In this document: in pieces, positions 1-6,068 of the stretch
How the letters are laid out: every line of letters starts with the position of its first letter
Numbering within the stretch: position 1 is the stretch's first letter
Origin: an uncultured Prevotella sp.
Lineage (GTDB): Bacteria; Bacteroidota; Bacteroidia; Bacteroidales; Bacteroidaceae
NCBI GenBank assembly: GCA_900543975.1
Contig: UQTI01000051.1
Coordinates: 1 to 22,569 of the forward strand
Reading direction: 5' to 3'
Length of the DNA stretch: 22,569 nt
Notes under the pieces: model-generated
Seen by the model: only the letters and a program-made list of their open reading frames with translations
Database searches by the model: none
What the model was told of the DNA's origin: nothing
Position numbers and translations under genes: made by a program

Positions 1-1036
1 TCTTCTCTATGTCGCTCTGCTTCACCGAGTCGAGCAGGTTGAAAGCCCTGTTCATGAGCGTCAGCGCCTCAGCCTTGCGGTTCATCTTCTCCAGACAGAG
101 GGCTTTCATGCGCAGCATCTTCTCCAGCGGCATGGCCTGGTTCTGTGCGCCCGAGGCCATGATGCTGTCTATCAGGGCGAGCTGCTCGTTGTAGCGGTGT
201 TGTGCGCCAAGCAGACTGGCCTTGACCTCCAGAATGCCCAACACGCCGTTGCTGTTGGTTGCCATGCCTGCCATCACGCGGTCGGCATATTTCATGTATT
301 TGTCGACGGCTTGATAATCGGCCAGGGAGCTGTACGACTTCAGGATGACGGACAAAAACTTCAGCGTGAGCACGTTATACCCCACCCTCTTCACCTCGGG
401 CCAGCAAGGCAGCAGGGCGTGGAGCGCCGCCTTGTAGTTGTCCTGCCGCATGTAGATGCCGCCGATGTTGGCCCGTGCCGATAGGCGTTGAACGGTGTCG
501 TTGGCTGCTGCGGCTGCCTTCTCGGTCTTACGGGCATAGTGGAGTGCCTCGTCGAAGCGGTTGCTCTCAGAGTAGAGCACCGTGACGCAGTTGTTAAGAT
601 AGATCTCGTATTCTGTGTTTTGCTCCGCGAGCGCCATGTCTATACCTTCTTTATATTGCACAAGAGCCGAGTCGGTCATGCCCTGCCGCCTGTAGGCTAT
701 GCCCATCGTGCCGCGCAGGTTGAGCATGGCCTCCACATCGTGGAGCTTGTGGGCAAGGGCATAAGCGCCCTGGGCCACACCCACGGCATCGGCCATGCGC
801 CCCATGTCGACAAGCGTCACGGCCTTCTCGCTCATGAGCCAGCAGCGTGTGGTGTCGGCGGGGTTCAGGGCCAGGGCGCTGTCGGCAAGGGCCAGCGCCG
901 CCGGTTTGTTGCCAAGAGCGTTCTGTTCTGCCACGCGTTCAAGCATGGCATAGGCTTTCTCGGCTGTGGGCTCGTCGCCTCGCCTGTTGCATGCGAGTGT
1001 GATTAAAGCAAGGAGCAGAAGTAGATATTTCCTCAT
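1..1036 (-). CDS. TPR-containing lipoprotein-like protein, 5' part only
   Basis: The minus strand is open from an ATG at 1036 to the left edge, giving 345 residues with no stop, so the gene continues outside the window. The N-terminus (MRKYLLLLLALITLAC) is a short hydrophobic signal ending in Cys16. The residue at -3 is Thr, so the lipobox is weak, but export is likely. The rest is alpha-helical with repeated pairs resembling tetratricopeptide repeats, for example around residues 28-60, 105-140, 145-180 and 285-330, rich in Ala, Leu, Tyr and acidic residues. In Bacteroidales such periplasmic TPR regions often precede a membrane helix and a histidine kinase or a LuxR-type DNA-binding domain; that part would lie off the window, so this is inference. 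A -7 promoter box sits at 1067-1074, giving a short leader. Plus-strand open frames over this region are shadows. Confidence 0.75.
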   Translation of the reverse strand, partial: MRKYLLLLLALITLACNRRGDEPTAEKAYAMLERVAEQNALGNKPAALALADSALALNPADTTRCWLMSEKAVTLVDMGRMADAVGVAQGAYALAHKLHDVEAMLNLRGTMGIAYRRQGMTDSALVQYKEGIDMALAEQNTEYEIYLNNCVTVLYSESNRFDEALHYARKTEKAAAAANDTVQRLSARANIGGIYMRQDNYKAALHALLPCWPEVKRVGYNVLTLKFLSVILKSYSSLADYQAVDKYMKYADRVMAGMATNSNGVLGILEVKASLLGAQHRYNEQLALIDSIMASGAQNQAMPLEKMLRMKALCLEKMNRKAEALTLMNRAFNLLDSVKQSDIEK

Positions 1037-1066
1037 TCTTTAGGTCGGTCTTTATTTTGGATGTGG

Positions 1067-1074
1067 CAAAAATA
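1067..1074 (-). promoter_or_regulatory. Bacteroidetes -7 box for the TPR protein gene
   Basis: On the minus strand the sequence TATTTTTG matches TAnnTTTG. It lies 31 bases before the ATG at 1036. No well-spaced TTTG -33 element is visible, only a T-rich tract. Confidence 0.5.
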
Positions 1075-1191
1075 CAAATATAATCTGAGAAAAAAAGATT
1101 TTTAGTAAGCATTTTTTTTGACCTCTCTTTCATGCGTGGTTTTTTAAGACAATGAAGACCCGTTTCTTTTTGCGCTTCCTTGCGTGGGGTC

Positions 1192-1218
1192 AAAGACAAT
1201 AGAGACAATAGGGACAAT
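1192..1218 (+). repeat. Three tandem 9-bp units (agagacaat family), copy A
   Basis: Three consecutive 9-bp units read aaagacaat, agagacaat and agggacaat. The same array, with one base different, forms both ends of the GxxExxY cassette at 7900-7931 and 8503-8534. Similarity continues outward: the flank before copy A (cttccttgcgtggggt) resembles the flank before the 7900 copy (cttcttgagagggt). No inverted partner was found on the far side of the neighbouring operon. The rest of 1037-1290 holds nothing else that I recognise. Confidence 0.75.
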
Positions 1219-1291
1219 TTTTAGTTTGCTTTGAAATGACAAATTTCATAGAAATATGAAAAGTTAAATTTTAAAATTGTGCCTTGATTTC

Positions 1292-1323
1292 TTTGGTAAA
1301 GCGAATAAAACTTCGTAACTTTG
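1292..1323 (+). promoter_or_regulatory. Consensus promoter with no gene behind it
   Basis: TTTG at 1292-1295, a 20-base spacer, then TAACTTTG at 1316-1323: a near-perfect Bacteroidetes sigma-ABfr promoter on the plus strand. Initiation would be expected near 1330. No plus-strand coding sequence follows; a terminator-like hairpin with a T run ends only about 65 bases downstream, and the next gene is in the opposite direction. Confidence 0.65.
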
Positions 1324-1329
1324 CATCGC

Positions 1330-1396
1330 TCATCTATAGTTAGAAAGAGTTTCGAGACCCGATTGCCTTTGATGCATCTCGGGTCTTGCGTTTTTA
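1330..1396 (+). ncRNA. Putative short RNA, convergent with the 1394-1930 gene
   Basis: This segment lies between a consensus plus-strand promoter (1292-1323) and an intrinsic terminator. The terminator stem pairs 1355-1362 (agacccga) with 1379-1386 (tcgggtct), with a further three pairs inside, and is followed by five T at 1391-1395. The predicted transcript is about 65 nt, with an unpaired 5' part of about 25 nt. Its 3' end touches the stop codon of the minus-strand gene ending at 1394. It could be a stand-alone sRNA, a regulator of the neighbouring operon, or the leftover leader of a gene displaced by the insertion. The start point and the transcript itself are inferred. Confidence 0.45.
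1355..1396 (+). terminator. Intrinsic terminator of the short RNA unit
   Basis: An 8-bp perfect stem (1355-1362 with 1379-1386) is followed within five bases by TTTTT at 1391-1395. The opposite strand has no comparable T run after the hairpin, so it is oriented for plus-strand transcription. Confidence 0.6.
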
Positions 1397-1930
1397 TAGC
1401 GGTGTCGCTATTCTTTTCTTCATTTTCTTTAAAAGGGCCTTTTCTCCATATTCTTTATCAAGATGATATGCTGTAAGAAGGTAGAAAGCAGGGGTTCTTT
1501 GTTGCTCTAAAACTATAACATACTTTTCCACTTTATCGTAAATGTATGTCTTTTTTACCTTGCGTTTTTTTGAATCTCTCTCTTCCACGGTAAACACATC
1601 TATGTTTAAAGGTGTCTTTTCATTTATATGATGTTTTATCCAATGCAACCTCTGAGATCGTGCGACCTCAAATACACGCTTAGGATATTTTTGTCCGTCT
1701 TTATCCTCGACTATAATTTCTTCACATGTCAAATGTTTAAATAATCGTCCCATATCAGCTTCTCCTTGTGCTTTTATTGGATAAATACGCCAAGAACGAA
1801 AGGCGAATTCATGATTGTCTTCAATATCTCTTTTAAAAATAATCTGTAAATCATGATGTCTTTCTTTTTCACTAAGACCTACTATATCCAGCAATTCTGG
1901 ATATATTTTTAAAATATTGAATCCGCCCAT
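1394..1930 (-). CDS. Hypothetical protein, possible barnase-like (PBECR-type) nuclease
   Basis: This 178-residue protein is encoded 3 bases after the stop of the DUF3800 gene, so the two are almost certainly one operon. There is no signal peptide or membrane segment, so it is probably cytoplasmic. The N-terminal half contains FRSWRIYPI and LFKHLTCEE. The C-terminal half contains ARSQRLHWIKHHI (about 90-102), then TYIYDKVEKYVIVLEQQ and FYLLTAYHL, ending in a Lys-rich tail. The last pattern, a strand pair followed by 'LTAY', recalls the phage-encoded Barnase/EndoU/ColicinE5-like nuclease group (PBECR); that assignment is from memory of motifs and is tentative. The gene is clearly more AT-rich than the flanking housekeeping genes, as expected for acquired DNA. 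Its end abuts the terminator of the convergent short RNA unit. Confidence 0.7.
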   Translation of the reverse strand: MGGFNILKIYPELLDIVGLSEKERHHDLQIIFKRDIEDNHEFAFRSWRIYPIKAQGEADMGRLFKHLTCEEIIVEDKDGQKYPKRVFEVARSQRLHWIKHHINEKTPLNIDVFTVEERDSKKRKVKKTYIYDKVEKYVIVLEQQRTPAFYLLTAYHLDKEYGEKALLKKMKKRIATPL

Positions 1931-1933
1931 GTG

Positions 1934-2617
1934 CTACTTTAATGAAATAAAAAACAAATTAAACTTTTTCCTAGACAATGGCGTTGTCATGTTTAATGAG
2001 ATGTTGCTATGTCTTTTTATTTTTTCTATTAATTTCAGTTTTGCAACTACTTTCCCCAGTACATCGCCTTTTTCTATGCGCAAATTATAATTGATTGCTC
2101 CCATTAACACATCCGAAAGTTGTATAAACAAACTTTCGTGTGAACGTATGAATTGAAATCTTCCAATAGACGAGTTATAGCTCATGATTCTCTTTAATGT
2201 TTCAAGTTTCTCTGAACTACAAGTATCTTTGATGTCCAAATATATATTATAAGTATTTTGGAAGTCAACTTTAGTATGTAATAATTGAAAATACATCCTA
2301 AAATAGAAATCATTAAATGTGTAATCTTCTCTAGATTCATCTATCTGTGATTTATCCACAACGACTGCTCTAAACTCCAAATCGTTCATAAAAAACCAGT
2401 CTATTAGCTCAGAATACACTTTATATGTAGCTTCATGAACATTTGTCCATTTGAGTTCATCCTTATAATTATATTTCGCTTTTATTGCTTTTATTTCCTC
2501 CTTAGCAATTTTAATCTGAGGATAAGCAATGCTTGTATACCCTAACAACATAAACGGATGTCCGTCATGTATTAGGTGGGTGCTTTCATCGCAATATACA
2601 TTAAACGTTTTATTCAT
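1934..2617 (-). CDS. DUF3800 domain-containing protein
   Basis: The start is taken at ATG 2617, giving 227 residues. An earlier in-frame ATG at 2743 lies upstream of the likely promoter (-7 box 2657-2664) and its extra 42 residues are not protein-like. DUF3800 marks are visible: YCDES at residues 8-12, ELKW near 50, a hydrophobic strand ending in an Asp (YNIYLDIKD), and the C-terminal HESLFIQLSDVLMGAINYN. The family is thought to adopt an RNase H-like fold with acidic active-site residues, and it often occurs on mobile or defence islands; its biochemical role is not established. It is the first gene of a two-gene operon with the downstream nuclease-like gene. The DNA is AT-rich compared with the flanks, suggesting acquisition. 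Confidence 0.8.
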   Translation of the reverse strand: MNKTFNVYCDESTHLIHDGHPFMLLGYTSIAYPQIKIAKEEIKAIKAKYNYKDELKWTNVHEATYKVYSELIDWFFMNDLEFRAVVVDKSQIDESREDYTFNDFYFRMYFQLLHTKVDFQNTYNIYLDIKDTCSSEKLETLKRIMSYNSSIGRFQFIRSHESLFIQLSDVLMGAINYNLRIEKGDVLGKVVAKLKLIEKIKRHSNISLNMTTPLSRKKFNLFFISLK

Positions 2618-2656
2618 CGTGTTATTTATTATTGTTTCCTTAAAATTAACATCTCG

Positions 2657-2664
2657 CAAAGATA
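2657..2664 (-). promoter_or_regulatory. -7 box for the DUF3800 operon
   Basis: TATCTTTG on the minus strand matches TAnnTTTG exactly, 39 bases before the ATG at 2617. The -33 region is only weakly TTTG-like. This box decides the choice of start codon, since the 2743 ATG would not be transcribed from it. Confidence 0.6.
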
Positions 2665-2773
2665 CAAAATTTACTTGGTAATAAGTTAACAACATCCTTA
2701 TTATTTTCAAATTACCTATTGTCTTCGAAAACACAACAAGCAAATTATCCTAACGCGCAATTTATACAATAGA

Positions 2774-2819
2774 AAATGCGGCGGCAAGACAACTCAAAGA
2801 GCGTCGTGCCGCCGCATTT
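2774..2819 (-). terminator. Strong terminator after the small acidic peptide gene
   Basis: A perfect 13-bp stem pairs 2774-2786 (aaatgcggcggca) with 2807-2819, and three further pairs follow after one mismatch. On the minus strand it is followed by a short T run. It ends the transcription unit 5513-2867 and insulates it from the DUF3800 operon. Confidence 0.75.
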
Positions 2820-2866
2820 GCGGTTAAAAAGCTGAGGGGAGTGTCACTCCCTTATGCGGGAGATCG

Positions 2867-3064
2867 TTACTCCCACACGTCGTTGATGTGGAGCTTTGAG
2901 TTTACCTCTTCACCTGCGACCTCTCCAGCTGCGCCAGTATTAATTTTAACGCCATTACCCGTTACAGAGTTGTCGAGCAGATTGCCTGCCTCCATCTTTG
3001 CCACCTCGATCTGTGGCTGCAGATATTCTTTCTTTTCCATTGTTTTCATTTGTTTAAAATTCAT
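2867..3064 (-). CDS. Short acidic peptide with Y-x-x-P and LL-x-x-S motifs
   Basis: A 65-residue peptide, or 57-60 residues if the second or third Met is used. It has a Lys-rich start (MEKKEYLQPQIEV), then GNLLDNSVTGNG, a Gly/Ala/Glu-rich middle and an acidic end (INDVWE). There is no signal peptide. From memory, similar short proteins with a Y..P.....LL..S pattern recur in Prevotella and other Bacteroidales without an assigned function. The gene starts 32 bases after the stop of the Ig-like surface protein with no promoter box between them, and a strong terminator follows, so it is probably co-transcribed with the surface protein. Its function is unknown. Confidence 0.65.
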   Translation of the reverse strand: MNFKQMKTMEKKEYLQPQIEVAKMEAGNLLDNSVTGNGVKINTGAAGEVAGEEVNSKLHINDVWE

Positions 3065-3096
3065 TACACATGCGTTTGTTATATTTGCGCGGCGCT

Positions 3097-5013
3097 TTAC
3101 TTGAGCACCTTCTTGCCGTTTACAACATAAACACCCTTCTTCAGACCCTCAAGGCTGTTGCCTACATACTGACCGTTGAGGTTATAAACCTTGCCTGTCA
3201 TTACGGCCTCGCCGTTGTCGACAGCATCGATGCCTGTGAGTTCGCCACCGAAGTTGAGCTTAGCTGCTATGGCACTGTTTGCTAACAGGAAGTAAGCACG
3301 CATGCCCTTGATTGAGGTGTCTTTCATTACCTTAGCCAGCTTGTCCTGGTTGTTGATGCCGAACACCTTGCCATAGAGCGAAGCGTCTATTTTCAGAGGG
3401 CTGTAGATGCCGATAAGCTGATAATTCTCGTTACCGCTGCAGTTGGCAGGATCAACGTTCTTAACAGTCACGCCGTTGAATGTGGGGTTCACGATGGCTT
3501 TAGCTGTGCGAACGAGATAAGCCTTGCCAGCCTCAAGGGTGGCAGGAGCATCCTCAAAGTTGATAACAGCGCCATCATCCTTTTCTGTTACACTTGCAAT
3601 CTGCTTGATGGTAGCGTCCTTCAATGGGCTGTCTGCTACGGTAACGTCGAAGGGAACGCAGAATGTGTTCCAAACGTCTGCCTTAAGGGTGCGGGTGAGG
3701 TTGACGTTAACGATCTTGTCAGCATTGCCTGAGATGGTCTCAGTGTTGTCTTGAGACTCGTCAAGACCGATAGAGGGAAGCTTGCTGTAGGCTACGGTCA
3801 TATTTTCAAATTGGAAAGCATCATTAATAGCCAATTCTATCGATTTTGCAGAGCCTGTCCATTTTTTATTATTCTTATCATAAGAATCTGTTGACACTGT
3901 TAAATTTTCACCTTTAGCACTATTATAAACGAAACCTGTTATAACATATCCGTCTGCTACGCTTAATGTCAGCACAGCATTTTCATACGTTCTAAACTGA
4001 ATGGTTCCTTGATACATATGGAACCTTGATTTATTTGTACTTTTCACCCCTTTATTATTAATTTTCCAGCCATTCTGAACGTTTGTAATGGTTACAACAC
4101 CTGAAGTCAATGTGTTGCCTTCTTCAAGATTTGTTGCGTTTCCATTTTTCGCAGGAGCCTCATAGTCACCATAGTCAGCTGGCTTAGAGAAATCAAATGT
4201 TACCTCAGTAGCATTGGGGTCAATAACAGTCAAATCATAAGTAGCCACGTTGGAACTCTCGTATGTTTCGTCACCATCAAATGACACACCTACAGTTGCT
4301 TTTCCTACAGAAATTAATGTCAGCTCACCTGTTGACGAATCAATATTAGCAATTCCATCGGGTGAAATGATATAAGAGAGAGGTTTGGTAAGAACTTCAT
4401 CACCTGCTTTTAGTGTACATGTGGGAAGCTCTGGAGCCTCTCCAAGATTAACTGTAACAGAAGTCTTTGAAAGAGTAAGCGTTGTTGCTATTTTCTTATA
4501 GTTAAGAACATAAGAGGCTTCATAAATTTCATCGCTAAACAGTGAAGTAGCCTTAATGGTTACAGTTCCTGTCTTTAACCAATTCTTTATTTTACCTGTA
4601 GTCCCATCAATATCTACCACGCCAGTAGGGGTTGCCTCATATGTAATATCGTCAGGGGTAACCTCAGCACCTTTCGCATCATACTGAGTGGCAGAAAGGC
4701 CATCAAAACCTTCGGTTTGACCTACATATACAGTTTTCTCAACCTCTGCAAAGAAAAGTTTATCCTTTGCAGCAGGGTCCTTCATATAAGTAAGTTTGAA
4801 AGAAGCGGTGAGGTTATTAAGTTCTGAGCCTGTGTTTGCTGTGCTTGTTGTTACCTTGATATTAGCGGTTCCTAACTTTTTGAAATTAACCTTACCTGTA
4901 GTCATGTCTACATCAAAACATCCTTCAGGATTAGCATCTGTTACCTCATACAAATACTCAACACCCGATGTTACCTCTTTACCATCCTTGTCTTTAAGAA
5001 CAAGTGTAGGCAT
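3097..5013 (-). CDS. Ig-like repeat secreted surface protein, main (3') part
   Basis: This frame is open from 5289 to 3097; the first ATG inside it is at 5013, but homology continues upstream, so 5013 is unlikely to be the true start. Numbering from 5013, three Ig-like (BIG-type) repeats span roughly 1-79, 80-173 and 174-265, each with a D-x-d-x-(S/T)TG-(K/E) turn. Residues 268-412 form a beta-rich domain resembling the protein's own N-terminal domain. Residues 412-600 include a WNTFCVPFDV segment common in Prevotella secreted proteins. The last 30 residues (VYNLNGQYVG ... KGVYVVNGKKVLK) resemble a type IX secretion sorting domain. The signal peptide and first domain are encoded in another frame at 5238-5513. 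It is probably a cell-surface or secreted adhesin-like protein; no catalytic residues were recognised. Confidence 0.75.
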   Translation of the reverse strand: MPTLVLKDKDGKEVTSGVEYLYEVTDANPEGCFDVDMTTGKVNFKKLGTANIKVTTSTANTGSELNNLTASFKLTYMKDPAAKDKLFFAEVEKTVYVGQTEGFDGLSATQYDAKGAEVTPDDITYEATPTGVVDIDGTTGKIKNWLKTGTVTIKATSLFSDEIYEASYVLNYKKIATTLTLSKTSVTVNLGEAPELPTCTLKAGDEVLTKPLSYIISPDGIANIDSSTGELTLISVGKATVGVSFDGDETYESSNVATYDLTVIDPNATEVTFDFSKPADYGDYEAPAKNGNATNLEEGNTLTSGVVTITNVQNGWKINNKGVKSTNKSRFHMYQGTIQFRTYENAVLTLSVADGYVITGFVYNSAKGENLTVSTDSYDKNNKKWTGSAKSIELAINDAFQFENMTVAYSKLPSIGLDESQDNTETISGNADKIVNVNLTRTLKADVWNTFCVPFDVTVADSPLKDATIKQIASVTEKDDGAVINFEDAPATLEAGKAYLVRTAKAIVNPTFNGVTVKNVDPANCSGNENYQLIGIYSPLKIDASLYGKVFGINNQDKLAKVMKDTSIKGMRAYFLLANSAIAAKLNFGGELTGIDAVDNGEAVMTGKVYNLNGQYVGNSLEGLKKGVYVVNGKKVLK

Positions 5014-5237
5014 GGTAAACTCAGACTCTGCACCTTTATAAACAGTCTTCTCTGTTTCTGAGAAAGTGAGAGTAGGGTTAGATGATGTAGCTTTATAAGT
5101 TATTATAAGTTTTTTTAAACGTACTTGAGCAGATGTTTTGTTTGTTATCTTAATGTTGGTAGCTTCTCCAGACCATTTATTAGTTGTCCCATTGTAAGTT
5201 CCTGAATTGAAACAAGACTTATTTAGGTTTCCTTGGC

Positions 5238-5513
5238 TTAATTCAAAATCAATTCCAGCAATTGTCTTTTTAGAAGAAATAAGATATTGTTATCATACAT
5301 TCTTATCGCCGTACCTGAATTATAATATGCAGGGGCGGTTCCACCATTTGCAGTAAACGTTAAAGTGACATTTTCTCCTTGAACTTTGCTTATTCTTTGT
5401 GCGTTTGAAAAACCTAAAGAAGAAAAATCAATTGTTTCCGTGTCTTGTGCAAATCCGCTCGCCCACACCACAAGCATGAGGAGCGTTAAAAATAAGCGTA
5501 AAATTCGTTTCAT
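5238..5513 (-). CDS. N-terminal fragment of the Ig-like surface protein (frameshifted)
   Basis: The ATG at 5513 begins a clear signal peptide (MKRILRLFLTLLMLVVWASGFA) with likely cleavage before QDTETIDF. The following beta-rich domain runs to RMYDNNI; then the frame gives unconvincing sequence (LFLLKRQLLELILN) and stops at 5238. The next frame carries on with ISSKKTIAGIDFELS and has no stop from 5289 to the end of the gene at 3097. A single missing base, or a -1 shift, somewhere between about 5268 and 5290 joins the two halves into one protein of about 800 residues. It may be a real inactivation, phase variation, a recoding event or a sequencing error. Confidence 0.75.
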   Translation of the reverse strand: MKRILRLFLTLLMLVVWASGFAQDTETIDFSSLGFSNAQRISKVQGENVTLTFTANGGTAPAYYNSGTAIRMYDNNILFLLKRQLLELILN

Positions 5514-5663
5514 AATGTTTTACGAGTTTTAAATTAATAATTGATGATAATAAAATTTTAGAAAAATATTTGATAGATCCATCAGCCGCCGCGATGAGGG
5601 TTGGGAGAATGGATGTGAAAAAAGAGAGAGCCATGGGCTTGTGCCTCGGGACGAAACCCGCTG

Positions 5664-5671
5664 CAAAGTTA
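5664..5671 (-). promoter_or_regulatory. -7 box for the Ig-like surface protein gene
   Basis: TAACTTTG on the minus strand matches TAnnTTTG. It gives a leader of about 145 bases before the ATG at 5513. No good -33 TTTG was seen at the right distance. Confidence 0.5.
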
Positions 5672-5748
5672 TGGCTTACACATTTCTGAGAAGTTACATC
5701 TTTAAGACAGTTTTATTGCTTGGTCAATCGCAGAGATTGGGGTTAGGC

Positions 5749-5943
5749 GTTACGTTTTATGTCTTGAGCGTTACGTTTTATGTCTTGAGCGATAGATAGA
5801 TGCTGTGAGCACAGATAGATAGATGCTGTGAACACAGATAGATAGATGCTGTGAGCACAGATTGATAGATGCTGTGAGCACAGATAGATGGGTGCTTTGA
5901 GCACGATAGTTAGATGCCGTGAGCACAGGCAGGTGCTTTGAGC
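5749..5943. repeat. Intergenic tandem repeats: 2 x 21 bp then 6 x 22-23 bp
   Basis: Two exact 21-bp units (gttacgttttatgtcttgag plus c) at 5749-5769 and 5770-5790 run directly into 23-bp units beginning gatagatagatgctgtgagc at 5791, 5814, 5837 and 5860. A 22-bp variant at 5883, a 23-bp variant at 5905 and a partial unit ending at 5943 follow. Each 23-mer carries a tgct-gtg-agca mini-palindrome. The units abut with no spacers. Because 23 is not a multiple of three, the minus-strand open frame across them is unlikely to be a gene. 5672-5748 and 5944-6005 show nothing I recognise. Confidence 0.9.
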
Positions 5944-6005
5944 GATAGATGTCTTTAGTGGGCAGATGTGTGTTTGCGATGTTCAGGTGCGTTTTGAGAA
6001 ACGCG

Positions 6006-6053
6006 ATATGCCCCACCCCGTCTCACAGGTGTGTGGACGGATGCGGGGCATAT
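6006..6053. terminator. Hairpin after gpmI
   Basis: A stem pairs 6006-6014 (atatgcccc) with 6045-6053 (ggggcatat), plus five inner pairs (ccgtc/gacgg) after an internal loop. It begins 15 bases after the gpmI stop. The T run on the minus strand is poor, so its strength as a terminator is uncertain. Confidence 0.5.
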
Positions 6054-6068
6054 AGCCATGCGGTGCCT

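Noticed and set aside
197..1006. Two plus-strand open frames opposite the TPR gene
   Set aside because: They are antisense to a well-formed TPR protein and have no family features.
939..1217. Minus-strand open frame of 92 codons starting inside the 9-bp repeat
   Set aside because: Low-complexity translation, overlaps the TPR gene start in another frame, and covers promoter DNA.
2618..2743. Upstream extension of the DUF3800 protein
   Set aside because: It precedes the likely transcript start and does not resemble the family N-terminus.
5238..5290. Programmed -1 frameshift as the preferred explanation
   Set aside because: No classic X-XXY-YYZ heptamer is in frame and no downstream stimulatory structure is evident, so a plain indel is simpler.
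5749..5943. CRISPR array
   Set aside because: Units abut directly with no unique spacers, and no cas genes are present.
5771..6016. 81-codon frame across the 23-bp array
   Set aside because: Unit length is not a multiple of three, so it is a by-product of the repeat.
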